A DNA stretch of 64,000 nt, from positions 1 to 64,000 of the forward strand of contig NZ_JACJUV010000002.1 in NCBI RefSeq assembly GCF_014218805.1. Direction: 5' to 3'. Made by a program: the position numbers and the translations under genes. Below, piece by piece: positions 39,636-49,509 of this stretch; the stretch's first letter is position 1, and each line of letters opens with the position of its first letter. The DNA comes from Teredinibacter franksiae (GTDB lineage Bacteria > Pseudomonadota > Gammaproteobacteria > Pseudomonadales > Cellvibrionaceae). The notes beneath the pieces are model-generated. The model had not been told where the DNA came from and made no database searches. It was given only the letters and a program-made list of their open reading frames with translations.

Positions 39636-39999
39636 GTGTATATTTGCATCGAAAATTGATTTATCGCGAAGTTTTTGCCGCCAAAAGTGATAATCTTGGC
39701 AGCTACGCTTGGGAGAATTGAGTGGCTACCCGCCGTTTTTGGTGGGCGCTACAGGGAATCACTTTAACTACTTTTAAATTTGCTACTTGAATGAGTAGGG
39801 TAGGTAAAGTTGTAGGGGGGGAAGGCTTGGGCTTGTCGTGCGATTCGACCCAGCCGATGGAGCTGGTCTCAGGCGACCGAATGTGCTCTTGTATCCCCCT
39901 AAAGCGTGCTGTTCAATTATTAATCGACCCGGTTGGTTTGGGGTATGTCATCTGCTATGATGCGCGCCGCTTTCTGACCCACCCTAGAGATGTGATTGA
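39636..39999. other. Rest of the ftsZ-lpxC intergenic region
   Basis: No gene was found. Two further hairpins are visible: GCCGCCAA/TTGGCAGC at 39677-39703 (one mismatch) and CCCGCC/GGTGGG around a GTTTTT loop at 39729-39746. GCTAC occurs three times at 22-24-bp intervals (39702, 39726, 39748). A G-run of seven lies at 39815-39821. The last 70 bases hold the lpxC promoter. A 70-codon open frame at 39791 has no recognisable similarity and I do not call it. Confidence 0.5.
39933..39961 (+). promoter_or_regulatory. Sigma-70 promoter of lpxC
   Basis: TTGGTT at 39933-39938 and TATGAT at 39956-39961 are separated by exactly 17 bases. Transcription would start near 39968, giving a leader of about 32 bases. 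This indicates that lpxC can be expressed independently of ftsZ. Confidence 0.65.
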
Positions 40000-40914
40000 A
40001 TGATCAAACAACGAACCCTGAAAAATGAAATTCGAGCCACTGGCGTGGGTCTTCATACCGGTCAGAAGGTTTACCTGACCCTGCGCCCAGCTCCTATTGA
40101 TGCGGGTATTGTCTTTCGTCGGGTGGATCTAAACCCGGTCGTAGAAATTCAAGCAAAAGCAGAGAATGTTGGCGATACCACCCTCTCTACCTCATTAATG
40201 AACGGTGATGTCCGGGTTTCAACCGTAGAGCATCTTCTTTCGGCTATGGCGGGCCTTGGCATCGATAATGCCATTGTCGAAGTCAGTGCCGACGAAGTGC
40301 CCATAATGGACGGTAGTGCCGGGCCTTTTGTATTCCTTATACAGTCTGCTGGTATTCAAGAGCAGGCTGCGCCGAAAAAGTTTATTCGTATTAAGAAGAA
40401 GGTTGTCGTCAAAGATGGCGACAAAGAAGCCTGCTTCCTGCCGTTCAACGGCTTCAAAGTGTCTTTTACTATCGATTTTGACCACCCCGTGTTTAAAGGG
40501 CGAAAGCTTGATGCCACGGTTGATTTCTCCAGCACCTCATTTGTGAAAGAAGTATCACGTGCACGTACCTTCGGTTTTATGCACGAGATTGAGTACCTGC
40601 GATCCAAAGGGTTGGCGAAGGGAGGTAGTGTTGATAACGCCATTGTTGTCGATAAGTACCGTATCTTGAACGATGATGGCCTGCGCTACGAAGACGAATT
40701 TGTAAAACACAAAATTTTAGACGCCATTGGCGATTTATACTTACTGGGAACCAGCCTGATTGGCGAGTTTAGGGCGTATAAATCTGGCCACGGTTTGAAC
40801 AATAAATCGTTGTTGGAGCTGATAAAGCAAACGGATGCATGGGAGCTAGTAACGTTTGAGGATGAAGAACAGGCCCCCATTTCGTATGTTAAACCCCTAA
40901 TGGCCGCTTCGTAG
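40000..40914 (+). CDS. lpxC: UDP-3-O-acyl-N-acetylglucosamine deacetylase
   Basis: LpxC is the zinc enzyme that commits UDP-acyl-GlcNAc to lipid A. The 304 residues open with [20 protein letters not shown]. Zinc ligands are in [14 protein letters not shown] (His) and [14 protein letters not shown] (His and Asp); [17 protein letters not shown] and [20 protein letters not shown] are also conserved. The C-terminal [13 protein letters not shown] completes the family. As in E. coli and Pseudomonas it ends the dcw cluster. A degradation tag cannot be judged from sequence alone. Confidence 0.98.
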   Translation: MIKQRTLKNEIRATGVGLHTGQKVYLTLRPAPIDAGIVFRRVDLNPVVEIQAKAENVGDTTLSTSLMNGDVRVSTVEHLLSAMAGLGIDNAIVEVSADEVPIMDGSAGPFVFLIQSAGIQEQAAPKKFIRIKKKVVVKDGDKEACFLPFNGFKVSFTIDFDHPVFKGRKLDATVDFSSTSFVKEVSRARTFGFMHEIEYLRSKGLAKGGSVDNAIVVDKYRILNDDGLRYEDEFVKHKILDAIGDLYLLGTSLIGEFRAYKSGHGLNNKSLLELIKQTDAWELVTFEDEEQAPISYVKPLMAAS

Positions 40915-41173
40915 GTTGTTGTTGTGTAAGGCCCTTTTGTATAAAAACACCAAAACATAAGGGTTGAATCGAATATAGAGTTGAATTTTTGTGGTTAGGT
41001 GTGCCATAGTTTTGTCGATTTTGGCCTGCACATGAGCCATTTGGCGTTTAGAAGCCCGATTAGCTTGCGAGATGCTTCTATTTGCACAATTATTAACATA
41101 AAGAGTCTGACGAAATTTCGCGCGCTTTGTCGGACAAGGCTTTTCGAGCCCGCGCATTGGGCCTTGATAGACG

Positions 41174-42103
41174 ATGAAAATAATCGTAGTGAGCAAACGA
41201 CACGGCAGCACCCGCAGTTTTACGCTGGGTGGCTGGACACGTGCGTTGCTTTCAGCCTGTATTGTAGGTATTCCCGTTGGCGCAGCTACCTTCGCTGTCT
41301 CCTACCTCACTAACGAATCCTCAGACGTCATGACAGCCGATTCGGCCGTCGCTTGGAACGACTCCTTAGAAGAGCAAAAAGTTGACGTTGAACAAGCTCG
41401 CAACCTTGCCGAGAAAAAAGTAGCCGCCATTACCCTTCGGGTAGCCGAGCTACAAGCCCGGTTAGTTCGCTTAGATGCGTTGGGAGAGCGGCTGACCAAA
41501 ATGGCTAAGCTCGACAATGGCGAGTTCGATTTCAGTAGTGCACCAGCGCTTGGCGGCCCAGAGCAAAATCTGGATGAATCCAGCTATGCGCCACCGGATT
41601 TTCAACTGGTGTTGGAGCAGTTGGGCCAACAAATTGAAGACCGACAGCAACAGCTCAATACCCTTGAAGCCTTGATGGCCAAGCGCAAGTTGCAAAATGA
41701 CGTTTTCCTCGCCGGCCGGCCGATTAAAAAAGGTTGGATGTCTTCCCGTTATGGCCGTAGAAGTGACCCGTTTAATGGCCGTATAGCGTGGCACGCGGGT
41801 GTTGATTTTGCGGGTAAAGACGGTGCCGATATCGTCGCGGTTGCCGCAGGTGTGGTCACCTGGTCTGGAGAGCGTTACGGCTACGGTGAGTTGGTTGAAG
41901 TTAACCACGGTAATGGCTTCAAAACACGCTACGCCCACTGCAAATCAAACCTGGTCAAGGTTGGGGATGTAGTAAAAAAAGGGCAAATCGTTGCTCTAAT
42001 GGGGTCTAGCGGCCGCTCAACAGGGCCTCACGTACATTTCGAAGTATACAAAAATGGTAGAACGGTCGATCCGTCTGCCTATATCCATCGTACGAACCGT
42101 TAA
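41174..42103 (+). CDS. M23-family metallopeptidase (LytM-type)
   Basis: This 309-residue protein has an N-terminal membrane anchor (about 20-45), a coiled-coil region (about 55-165, NLAEKKVAAITLRVAELQAR) and a C-terminal M23 domain. The zinc motif is seen as WHAGVDFAGKDG (HxxxD) and GPHVHFEVYKNGRTVDPSAY (HxH), so the site is complete and it is probably an active periplasmic peptidoglycan endopeptidase. The region DPFNGRIAWHAG is typical. It is in the position between lpxC and secA where related bacteria carry an M23 gene. The 259 bases before it show no clear element. Confidence 0.93.
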   Translation: MKIIVVSKRHGSTRSFTLGGWTRALLSACIVGIPVGAATFAVSYLTNESSDVMTADSAVAWNDSLEEQKVDVEQARNLAEKKVAAITLRVAELQARLVRLDALGERLTKMAKLDNGEFDFSSAPALGGPEQNLDESSYAPPDFQLVLEQLGQQIEDRQQQLNTLEALMAKRKLQNDVFLAGRPIKKGWMSSRYGRRSDPFNGRIAWHAGVDFAGKDGADIVAVAAGVVTWSGERYGYGELVEVNHGNGFKTRYAHCKSNLVKVGDVVKKGQIVALMGSSGRSTGPHVHFEVYKNGRTVDPSAYIHRTNR

Positions 42104-42215
42104 GTTCGCTTCCCTTTTACGAGTAATAACTGCATATTGCTCGCTCAAAATATTCCTCTATTAATCTCATTACATACTGCGGGGCGGAAAAGCCCTACTA
42201 CTGGTTGGAAATCTT

Positions 42216-44948
42216 ATGTTAGGCAAACTCGTAAGGGCTGTATTTGGCTCCAAAAATGATCGTGAGCTGAAAAGGATGGGCAAGGTTGTCCTCAAAATTA
42301 ATGCACTTGAACCGCAAATGGAGGCGCTTTCAGACGAGGATCTAAAAGCCAAAACACAAGAGTTTCGCGAGCGCTACGAGAAAGGCGAAACGCTGGACCA
42401 GCTTCTGCCAGAAGCGTTTGCAGCCGCGCGTGAAGCCAGCCGCCGAGCCATGGGCATGCGCCATTTCGACGTGCAGTTAATTGGTGGCCTTACTCTGCAT
42501 GAAGGTCGAATTTCCGAGATGAAAACCGGTGAGGGTAAAACCCTCGTCGCGACATTAGCAACCTATCTAAATGCCATTCCCGGGCAGGGCGTACACATTG
42601 TTACGGTGAACGACTACCTTGCTCGACGAGACGCAAATTGGATGCGCCCTGTGTACGAAGCTTTAGGGATGACCGTAGGTTCGATTGTTTCCATGCAGGA
42701 CCAGCAGGAAAAATATGATGCCTATCGGGCAGACATTACCTATGGCACCAACAACGAGTACGGGTTTGATTACCTGCGTGACAATATGGCGCTGCGTAAA
42801 GAAGATCGTATGCAACGGCCGCTGTTCTTTGCCGTAGTGGATGAAGTGGATTCGATTCTCATCGATGAAGCGCGAACGCCTTTAATTATTTCCGGTGCTG
42901 CCGAAGACAGCTCCCTGCTTTACAAAAAAATTAATCAGATAATTCCTTCTCTGAAACGCCAGACGAGCAATGAAGAGGGCGAAGTACTAGAGCCGGGCCA
43001 CTTCGGTATTGATGAAAAACTGCGTTCTGTTGAGATGACCGAAGATGGTCATCAGCTGGTGGAAGATATCCTTATTCGTGAAGGGCTGCTAAAAGAAGAT
43101 GAAAGTCTTTATCAGGCGTCTAACTTGGGCTTGCTACACCACATTCAATCCGGTTTACGTGCTCACCACTTGTTTAGCCTCAATGTGGAATACATTGTTC
43201 AAGATAACCAAGTGGTTCTTATTGACGAGCATACCGGGCGGACTATGCAGGGTCGCCGACTCTCCGAGGGCTTGCATCAGGCAATTGAAGCAAAAGAAGG
43301 CGTTAATATTCAGGCAGAAAGCCAGACTATGGCTTCCACTACTTTCCAGAACTATTTCCGTTTGTACCCGAAGTTGTCGGGTATGACCGGTACTGCCGAT
43401 ACAGAAGCTTTTGAATTTCGTCAAATTTACGGGCTGGATGTTGTAGTTATACCCACTAACCGCCCGGTGCAGCGACAGGACCTCAACGATCTTATTTTCC
43501 TTAATATGGAAGATAAGTACGAGGCAATTATTGAAGATGTAAAAGCCTTCCGCGAAAAGAAAGCCCCTGTGCTGGTAGGTACGGCGTCGGTGGAAACCTC
43601 TGAAGAAATGTCAAAGCGCCTAAATCAGGCGGGTATTCACCACGAAGTGCTCAATGCAAAACAGCACGACCGCGAGGCCGATATTATTGCTGAAGCCGGC
43701 AGGCCAGGCGCCGTGACTATTGCCACCAATATGGCCGGTCGTGGTACCGATATTGTTTTGGGTGGTAAGTGGGAAGCCGAAATAGCCAAGCTTGAAAATC
43801 CGTCGGATGAGCAAATAGCGGCAATTAAAGCCGATTGGGCCATACGCCACGAAACAGTCATTGGCGCAGGTGGTTTACATATTATTGGTACTGAGCGCCA
43901 TGAGTCTCGCCGCATTGATAACCAGTTGCGTGGTCGCGCTGGGCGTCAGGGCGATCCGGGGCTTTCGCGTTTCTACCTATCGCTTGAAGATAATCTAATG
44001 CGTATTTTCGCCTCTGACCGTATGCGTTCCATTATGCAAACGCTGGGTATGGAAAAAGGTGAAGCGATTGAGCATCGCATGGTGACCAATGCTATCGAAA
44101 AGGCCCAGCGCAAAGTGGAAGGCCGCAACTTCGATTACCGTAAACAACTACTGGAATACGATGATGTAGCCAACGATCAGCGTCGGGTTATTTACGCGCA
44201 GCGTAATGACTTGCTGGATGCTGATGATATTGCAGACGCAATTTCGGGTATTCGAGAAGATGTCGTTTTTGGGCAAATGGTTAACTACATTCCACCGCAA
44301 TCTGTCGAAGAGCAGTGGGATATTACCGGTCTTGAAAAACGCATTAAAGATGACTACGGCCTGGAAATTCCGGTCCAAAAATGGCTGGACGAAGACAGTA
44401 ATCTTCACGAAGATACATTGCGTGAAAAGCTTGTTGCCACGTTTGATGAATTCTATAAAGACAAAGAAGAAAAAATTGGGCCGGTTATTCGTACACTCGA
44501 AAAACAACTGATGCTCAATGTGTTGGATTCCTTGTGGAAGGATCACCTGCAGAATATGGACAACCTGCGTCAAGGTATCAATTTGCGTGCCTATGCACAG
44601 AAGAACCCCAAGCAGGAATACAAACGTGAATCTTTTGAACTGTTTGAGCAGTTACTTGAAACATTAAAGTTTGACGTAACGCGTGTTTTATTCCGTATTG
44701 AACCCATTAGTGAAGAGCAAATGGCTGAAATGGATCGTCGGCGCCAAGCCGAGGCTGAAGCTGAAGCCAGAAAAATGAAGATGCAACACGAGAGTTTTTC
44801 GGCAATGCAACCCGAAAGCGAAGAGACCATGGAGCAGGTTAAGCCCGAGCAACCCTATGTTCGCGGAGGCAAAAAAATTGGCCGCAACGACGTTTGCCCC
44901 TGCGGTTCCGGTAAAAAATATAAAGCCTGTCACGGTAAAATAGCGTAA
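42216..44948 (+). CDS. secA: Preprotein translocase ATPase SecA
   Basis: SecA drives unfolded proteins through SecYEG using ATP. The 910 residues are typical. Walker A is [15 protein letters not shown] (about residue 103), the DEAD-like motif is [18 protein letters not shown], and [28 protein letters not shown] and [20 protein letters not shown] follow. The extreme C-terminus is the SecB-binding zinc finger, [14 protein letters not shown], with three Cys and one His. argJ begins 18 bp downstream, so they may share a transcript. Confidence 0.99.
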   Translation: MLGKLVRAVFGSKNDRELKRMGKVVLKINALEPQMEALSDEDLKAKTQEFRERYEKGETLDQLLPEAFAAAREASRRAMGMRHFDVQLIGGLTLHEGRISEMKTGEGKTLVATLATYLNAIPGQGVHIVTVNDYLARRDANWMRPVYEALGMTVGSIVSMQDQQEKYDAYRADITYGTNNEYGFDYLRDNMALRKEDRMQRPLFFAVVDEVDSILIDEARTPLIISGAAEDSSLLYKKINQIIPSLKRQTSNEEGEVLEPGHFGIDEKLRSVEMTEDGHQLVEDILIREGLLKEDESLYQASNLGLLHHIQSGLRAHHLFSLNVEYIVQDNQVVLIDEHTGRTMQGRRLSEGLHQAIEAKEGVNIQAESQTMASTTFQNYFRLYPKLSGMTGTADTEAFEFRQIYGLDVVVIPTNRPVQRQDLNDLIFLNMEDKYEAIIEDVKAFREKKAPVLVGTASVETSEEMSKRLNQAGIHHEVLNAKQHDREADIIAEAGRPGAVTIATNMAGRGTDIVLGGKWEAEIAKLENPSDEQIAAIKADWAIRHETVIGAGGLHIIGTERHESRRIDNQLRGRAGRQGDPGLSRFYLSLEDNLMRIFASDRMRSIMQTLGMEKGEAIEHRMVTNAIEKAQRKVEGRNFDYRKQLLEYDDVANDQRRVIYAQRNDLLDADDIADAISGIREDVVFGQMVNYIPPQSVEEQWDITGLEKRIKDDYGLEIPVQKWLDEDSNLHEDTLREKLVATFDEFYKDKEEKIGPVIRTLEKQLMLNVLDSLWKDHLQNMDNLRQGINLRAYAQKNPKQEYKRESFELFEQLLETLKFDVTRVLFRIEPISEEQMAEMDRRRQAEAEAEARKMKMQHESFSAMQPESEETMEQVKPEQPYVRGGKKIGRNDVCPCGSGKKYKACHGKIA

Positions 44949-44966
44949 TTAGAGGGAGTTAAGTGC

Positions 44967-46202
44967 ATGGCTGTGGGCGTTGAAAACTGGCCAAAAATAT
45001 ACCCGATTGCGGGCGTTAAATTAGGTGTGGCGGCGGCTGGCGTAAAGTACGCCAACCGCAACGACGTTGTGTTAGTAGAAGTTGCCGAAGGTAGTCAGGT
45101 GGCTGGGGTATTTACCCAAAACGCATTTTGCGCAGCTCCTGTGACCTTGGCAAAAGAAAGCTTAGCCATAGAAGATATGTCAAAGCGATCGGTTCGCTAT
45201 TTTTTGGTGAATTCTGGCAACGCAAACGCCTGCACCGGGCAGGCGGGTATAGCTGCGGCAAAGCAAACGATGCAAACCGTTGCCGATTGCACCGGTGTAA
45301 TCCCGCAAGCGGTTTTACCCTTTTCTACCGGCGTAATCGGAGAGCTTTTGCCCGCGGATAAAATTAGTGCAGCAATTCCCGAGGCGATCAATTCGCTATG
45401 TGAGCAAAATTGGCTCGAAGCGGCCAAAACCATAATGACAACGGACACTCGACCGAAAGGTGCGAGTATTCGGGTTGAAGTGGACGGTCAGGTTTTTCAT
45501 GTAACCGGTATCGCCAAAGGCTCAGGCATGATTCGGCCCAATATGGCCACCATGTTGGGGTACGTAGCGACGGACCTGAAAATTTCCCGTGAAGTACTCC
45601 AAAACCTTTCCGCCTATGCGGCGAACAAATCTTTTAATCGTATTACGATTGATGGTGATACCTCTACCAACGATGCCTGTATGCTGGTTGCAACGGGCCT
45701 CTCGTCGGCACCCGCTCTAACCGATAGTGATGGGGCGTATTTTGAAAGAGTGCGCGATGCGATTGTTCAGGTATACCAAAGCTTGTCTCAGCAAATTGTT
45801 CGCGATGGTGAAGGCGCCACAAAGTTTGTTACCGTTAATGTTGCTGGTGGTGTAAACAATGACGAGTGTCTGCAAGTTGCCTACAGCGTTGCTCACTCAC
45901 CATTGGTTAAAACGGCGCTTTTTGCATCAGACCCAAATTGGGGTCGTATTGTTGCCGCTATAGGTTATGCCGGTATACCTGATTTGGACGATACCAAAGT
46001 CAAGGTGTCGCTAGATGATGTTGCCATCGTTACCGATGGCGGAAGAGCATCTTCTTATACGGAGGAGGCGGGTCAGGAGGTTTTTAACAAGGAGGCGTTC
46101 TCCATCAATATTCATTTGGGCCGCGGTGCTGCGCAAGAAACCATCTGGACTTCAGACCTTTCTCACCAGTACGTAACGATTAATGCAGAATACCGTACGT
46201 GA
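44967..46202 (+). CDS. argJ: Bifunctional ornithine acetyltransferase / N-acetylglutamate synthase
   Basis: ArgJ transfers acetyl from N-acetylornithine to glutamate, recycling acetyl in arginine synthesis. The 411-residue precursor self-cleaves at the Ala-Thr of the conserved RPNMATMLGYVATD (about residue 190), where Thr becomes the nucleophile. The C-terminal half carries GDTSTNDAC and DPNWGRIVAAIGYAG. Whether it also has the synthase activity cannot be told from sequence. It overlaps mutT by 4 bp. argC is in a different part of the window. Confidence 0.97.
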   Translation: MAVGVENWPKIYPIAGVKLGVAAAGVKYANRNDVVLVEVAEGSQVAGVFTQNAFCAAPVTLAKESLAIEDMSKRSVRYFLVNSGNANACTGQAGIAAAKQTMQTVADCTGVIPQAVLPFSTGVIGELLPADKISAAIPEAINSLCEQNWLEAAKTIMTTDTRPKGASIRVEVDGQVFHVTGIAKGSGMIRPNMATMLGYVATDLKISREVLQNLSAYAANKSFNRITIDGDTSTNDACMLVATGLSSAPALTDSDGAYFERVRDAIVQVYQSLSQQIVRDGEGATKFVTVNVAGGVNNDECLQVAYSVAHSPLVKTALFASDPNWGRIVAAIGYAGIPDLDDTKVKVSLDDVAIVTDGGRASSYTEEAGQEVFNKEAFSINIHLGRGAAQETIWTSDLSHQYVTINAEYRT

Positions 46203-46609
46203 CCAATAAGGTTGTACATGTAGCGGTGGGTGTTGTGCTTGATCAACAGCAGAATATTCTGATCTCACAGCGTCAAGCTGGCCAGCATTTAGCCGGTTTT
46301 TGGGAATTCCCCGGTGGCAAAATAGAGGCTGGCGAGCTGTGTGAGCAGGCCCTGTTTAGGGAGCTGGACGAAGAGCTGGGGATACAGGTCAAAGTCTCTG
46401 AAGCACTGATTGTTATCGAACACCAATACGCCGAAAAACAGGTAAAGCTTGATGTTCGCCTTGTCACGCAATTTTCTGGTGTGCCGAGTGGGCGTGAAGG
46501 CCAGGCGTTTAAATGGGTGCCCGCGTCTCAATTAGGCGCTATCGAATTTCCTGCGGCCAACAAAAAAATCATTGCCGCTTTACAACAGCGGTTATGCCTC
46601 CGGGGGTAA
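46199..46609 (+). CDS. mutT: 8-oxo-dGTP diphosphatase MutT (Nudix)
   Basis: MutT hydrolyses 8-oxo-dGTP to prevent A:T to C:G mutations. The complete Nudix box GGKIEAGELCEQALFRELDE, followed by ELGI, matches GX5EX7REUXEEXGU. The 136-residue length is that of a stand-alone MutT; the C-terminal ThiE-like domain found in some pseudomonad versions is absent. Start GTG 46199 overlaps the argJ stop. Its 3' end overlaps the convergent yacG gene by 18 bp. Confidence 0.94.
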   Translation: MTNKVVHVAVGVVLDQQQNILISQRQAGQHLAGFWEFPGGKIEAGELCEQALFRELDEELGIQVKVSEALIVIEHQYAEKQVKLDVRLVTQFSGVPSGREGQAFKWVPASQLGAIEFPAANKKIIAALQQRLCLRG

Positions 46610-46792
46610 GTCCTCCGACCAGCTGTCGCTTTCCTCCTCATTCCCTCCAATTTTGTTTTTCTCGGTAGCCCAACCACCAAAATCAATGGTTTTACAGCGG
46701 TCGCTACAAAAAGGACGCTGAGGGTATTCATTTGTCATCAGAACTTTTTTGCCACAGGACGGGCATTTAACAGCAATGGTTTTTACAGTCAT
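46592..46792 (-). CDS. yacG: DNA gyrase inhibitor YacG
   Basis: YacG is a small zinc protein that inhibits gyrase in E. coli by binding GyrB. The 66 residues contain CPSCGKKVLMTNEYPQRPFC and SDRCKTIDFGGW, giving the C-X2-C-X15-C-X3-C zinc set. The acidic C-terminus (EEESDSWSEDLPPEA) is common. It starts within 4 bp of the coaE stop on the same strand, so coaE and yacG are translationally linked, as in other gammaproteobacteria. Its end overlaps mutT. Confidence 0.95.
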   Translation of the reverse strand: MTVKTIAVKCPSCGKKVLMTNEYPQRPFCSDRCKTIDFGGWATEKNKIGGNEEESDSWSEDLPPEA

Positions 46793-47376
46793 AACTTTAA
46801 GTATTGTTGGTGCAGTGTTTCCACTTGTGTTTTGGTATGGGTAATGTCGCGGCTATTATCAATAATATCATCGGCTTTGGCTAGTCGTTGCTCGCGGCTC
46901 CACTGGCTATTCATGATGGCCCGAATGCTTTCACTGGTAGCACCGTCACGTGCTCCTGCCCTTGCCAACTGTAAGGCTTCTGGTACGTCCACAATCAATA
47001 CTCTATCCACACGTGTGTTTTGCCCTACCTCAAGTAGCAGGGGAGCGGTATAAATACGATATGGGCTTGTTGTCAGAGAGAGTGCGTGTTGGGTGGCTTC
47101 TTGGATTAACGGGTGGGTAAGTTGTTCCAACCACGCCCTCTCGGAAGGCTGAGTAAAAATAATGTCCCGAAGTTTACGACGGTTTAAATGACCGTTGTGG
47201 TCAAGAATGTGGGGGCCAAAGTGAAGGGCAATTTTTTCTAGGCAAGCGGTACCGGGGGCTACAATATTTCTTGCCACGATATCGGCGTCGACAATAGCGA
47301 TGCCTAGCTGAGCAAAAAAGTCGGTGACGGTGGATTTACCGCTACCAATGCCTCCTGTTATACCAATAGTGAGCAT
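46789..47376 (-). CDS. coaE: Dephospho-CoA kinase
   Basis: CoaE performs the last step of coenzyme A synthesis, phosphorylating the ribose 3'-OH. The 195 residues open with the P-loop LTIGITGGIGSGKSTVTDFF, followed by DADIVARNIVAPG and YTAPLLLEVG (substrate and lid regions). The length is normal. It follows pilD by 12 bp in the pilB-pilC-pilD-coaE-yacG order seen in pseudomonads. Confidence 0.97.
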   Translation of the reverse strand: MLTIGITGGIGSGKSTVTDFFAQLGIAIVDADIVARNIVAPGTACLEKIALHFGPHILDHNGHLNRRKLRDIIFTQPSERAWLEQLTHPLIQEATQHALSLTTSPYRIYTAPLLLEVGQNTRVDRVLIVDVPEALQLARAGARDGATSESIRAIMNSQWSREQRLAKADDIIDNSRDITHTKTQVETLHQQYLKL

Positions 47377-47388
47377 GGGCGATTAGGT

Positions 47389-48276
47389 TTAACCAACCTT
47401 GGAAAACTGTAAATAAGTGGCGGTAATGGTATCGCCCCAAAAAAAGGCGATCCAACCTGCGATAGCAAGGTAGGGGCCGAAGGGAATGGGCACGTTTTTA
47501 TCTCGGCCCATAATGATAATACCGGCAATACCTATAACTGCACCCACGAGCGACGAGAGAATAATAATCAATGGCAACATTTGCCAGCCCATCCAGGCGC
47601 CTAGTGCGGCGAGTAGTTTAAAATCGCCATAGCCCATGCCTTCCTTGCCGGTTAACAGTTTAAACAGCCAGTATACGCTCCAGAGCACGCCATAGCCGAA
47701 TATAGCGCCAAACACGGCGTGTTCGAGGCTGGCAAACAAACCGAATGAATTGGCAATTAAACCCATCCACATGAGGGGGAGGGTAATATCATCGGGGAGA
47801 AGTTTGTGGTCAACGTCGATCATGGTGAGTGCAATGAGGCACCATGTAAACAACACAGCCAAGCCACCTGTAAGGTTTAACCCAAGCGCATAAACACAAA
47901 ATACTGAAAGAATAGCGGTTACAGCTTCAACAATAGGGTAGCGAATCGAAATCCCTGCCTTACAGCTACTACATTTACCCCGTAACAGCACATAACTAAG
48001 AATGGGAATGTTCTGCCAAGGTTTAATAGCGGCCTTGCATTTGGGGCAGTGAGAGGCGGGGAAGGCGATGTTAAATTTAGCATCGACTTCATTTTTGCCG
48101 TCTGGGTTGTCTTTTAAAAATTCTTTACATTCCGCTTTCCATTTGGCGAACATGGAGAGCGGAAGGCGGTATATGACAACATTGAGAAAGCTGCCTACCG
48201 TTAGGCTAACAACAGCCGTGCAAAACAGAACCAGAATAATCGCTGTTTGTGGGTTTAAATCTTCAAAGCCCGCCAT
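47389..48276 (-). CDS. pilD: Prepilin peptidase/N-methyltransferase PilD
   Basis: PilD cleaves the prepilin leader and N-methylates the new Phe1. Start at 48276 (MAGFEDLNPQTAIIL) lies one base after the pilC stop; an upstream extension of the frame reads antisense-like through pilC and is unlikely. The N-terminal cytoplasmic domain has the four zinc cysteines in CPKCKAAIK and CSSCKAGISIRYP. The catalytic aspartates lie in MIDVDHKLLPDDITL and GMGYGDFKLLAALGAWMGW. About eight membrane helices are present. The product is 295 residues, as expected. Confidence 0.96.
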   Translation of the reverse strand: MAGFEDLNPQTAIILVLFCTAVVSLTVGSFLNVVIYRLPLSMFAKWKAECKEFLKDNPDGKNEVDAKFNIAFPASHCPKCKAAIKPWQNIPILSYVLLRGKCSSCKAGISIRYPIVEAVTAILSVFCVYALGLNLTGGLAVLFTWCLIALTMIDVDHKLLPDDITLPLMWMGLIANSFGLFASLEHAVFGAIFGYGVLWSVYWLFKLLTGKEGMGYGDFKLLAALGAWMGWQMLPLIIILSSLVGAVIGIAGIIIMGRDKNVPIPFGPYLAIAGWIAFFWGDTITATYLQFSKVG

Positions 48277-48277
48277 T

Positions 48278-49504
48278 TTATACAACCTGACCAATCTGGA
48301 AGATGGGCAGGTACATGGCAATCATTAAGCCACCCACAAGAATACCCAGCACAGACATAATGAGGGGTTCTAGGAGGGATGTTAGGTTGTCTACAAGGTT
48401 GTCTACGGCTTCTTCGTAGAAGTTGGCAACCTTATCCAGCATTTCATCAAGCGCACCCGATTCTTCACCAATGGTGGCCATTTGAATTAGCATGGGAGGG
48501 AAAATGCCAGTGTTGTTGATAGCAACATTCAGTTGGGTACCAGTGGATACTTCGTCTTTAATACGAAGCACGGCGGCTTCGTATAATGTATTGCCTGTGG
48601 CACCCGCTACAGATTGCAAGGCGTCAATAAGGGGTACACCGGCGGCGAAAGTAGTGGAAAGTGTACGAGCAAAGCGAGCAATAATAGATTGATAGACAAT
48701 GTCCCCTACAATAGGCGCCTTAAGCGCAGCCCTATCCACAAATTTTCGGAATGCCAGACTTTTTTCTTTTAATTTGCCAAAGCTCATTCCGAATCCAACC
48801 ATCCCGAACAGAATGATATACCAGTAAGCCTGCGCTAGTTCCGAAAGGTTGAGCACAAATAATGTAAATGCCGGTAAATCAGCGCCAAAGCTGCTAAATG
48901 TCTCAGCGAATTGGGGTACAACCTTAACCAATAAAATACCCGTTACAACAATGGCGACCACTACTACGGCAATGGGGTAAGTTAGCGCCTTTTTAATTTT
49001 TGCTTTTAATTGCTCGGTTTTTTCTTTATAAGTGGCGATACGATCAAGCATTGTTTCAAGGGCGCCAGATTGTTCGCCGGACTCAACTAGGTTACAAAAC
49101 AGTTCATCAAAATATTTTGGTCGCTTTCGAAGAGAGGCGGCAAAACCGCCGCCAGCCGCTACGTCTTCTTTAATGCCATTTATTAGGTCCGCCATTGTTT
49201 TATTTTCACTGCCGCCCGCAACAATATCAAAGCTTTGTACTAGCGGTACGCCCGCTTTCATCATTGTTGCCATTTGACGTGTAAAAAGGGCGATATCCAT
49301 GGGTTTAATTTTTTTACCACCGCCACCAAACAAAGGCTTAGGCTTGCGGCGAACAGTCTTAGCTCTAACCCCTTGTTTAAGAAGTTGTGCTTTCGCTAAT
49401 GCGGAGCTAGCACTGCTAACCTCGCCAGAAACTTTGTTGCCTTTTTTATCAACGCCTTTGTAAGTAAAAACTTCGGCGGTGGCTGTTGCTTGTGCTGTTG
49501 CCAT
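48278..49504 (-). CDS. pilC: Type IV pilus inner-membrane platform protein PilC
   Basis: PilC is the inner-membrane platform on which the PilB and PilT motors act. The 408 residues contain two GspF-type domains (about 75-200 and 275-400), with membrane helices near 180-200, 225-245 and 380-400. FTRQMATMMKAGVPLVQSFD and ARTLSTTFAAGVPLIDALQS are the matching N- and C-domain signatures, and TIGEESGALDEMLDKVANFY is conserved. The N-terminal 70 residues are a cytoplasmic lead-in. It follows pilB at 5 bp. Confidence 0.97.
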   Translation of the reverse strand: MATAQATATAEVFTYKGVDKKGNKVSGEVSSASSALAKAQLLKQGVRAKTVRRKPKPLFGGGGKKIKPMDIALFTRQMATMMKAGVPLVQSFDIVAGGSENKTMADLINGIKEDVAAGGGFAASLRKRPKYFDELFCNLVESGEQSGALETMLDRIATYKEKTEQLKAKIKKALTYPIAVVVVAIVVTGILLVKVVPQFAETFSSFGADLPAFTLFVLNLSELAQAYWYIILFGMVGFGMSFGKLKEKSLAFRKFVDRAALKAPIVGDIVYQSIIARFARTLSTTFAAGVPLIDALQSVAGATGNTLYEAAVLRIKDEVSTGTQLNVAINNTGIFPPMLIQMATIGEESGALDEMLDKVANFYEEAVDNLVDNLTSLLEPLIMSVLGILVGGLMIAMYLPIFQIGQVV

Positions 49505-49509
49505 ACGGA

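Noticed and set aside
39791..40003. 70-codon open frame overlapping the lpxC start
   Set aside because: It runs through the lpxC promoter and has no similarity or ribosome site.
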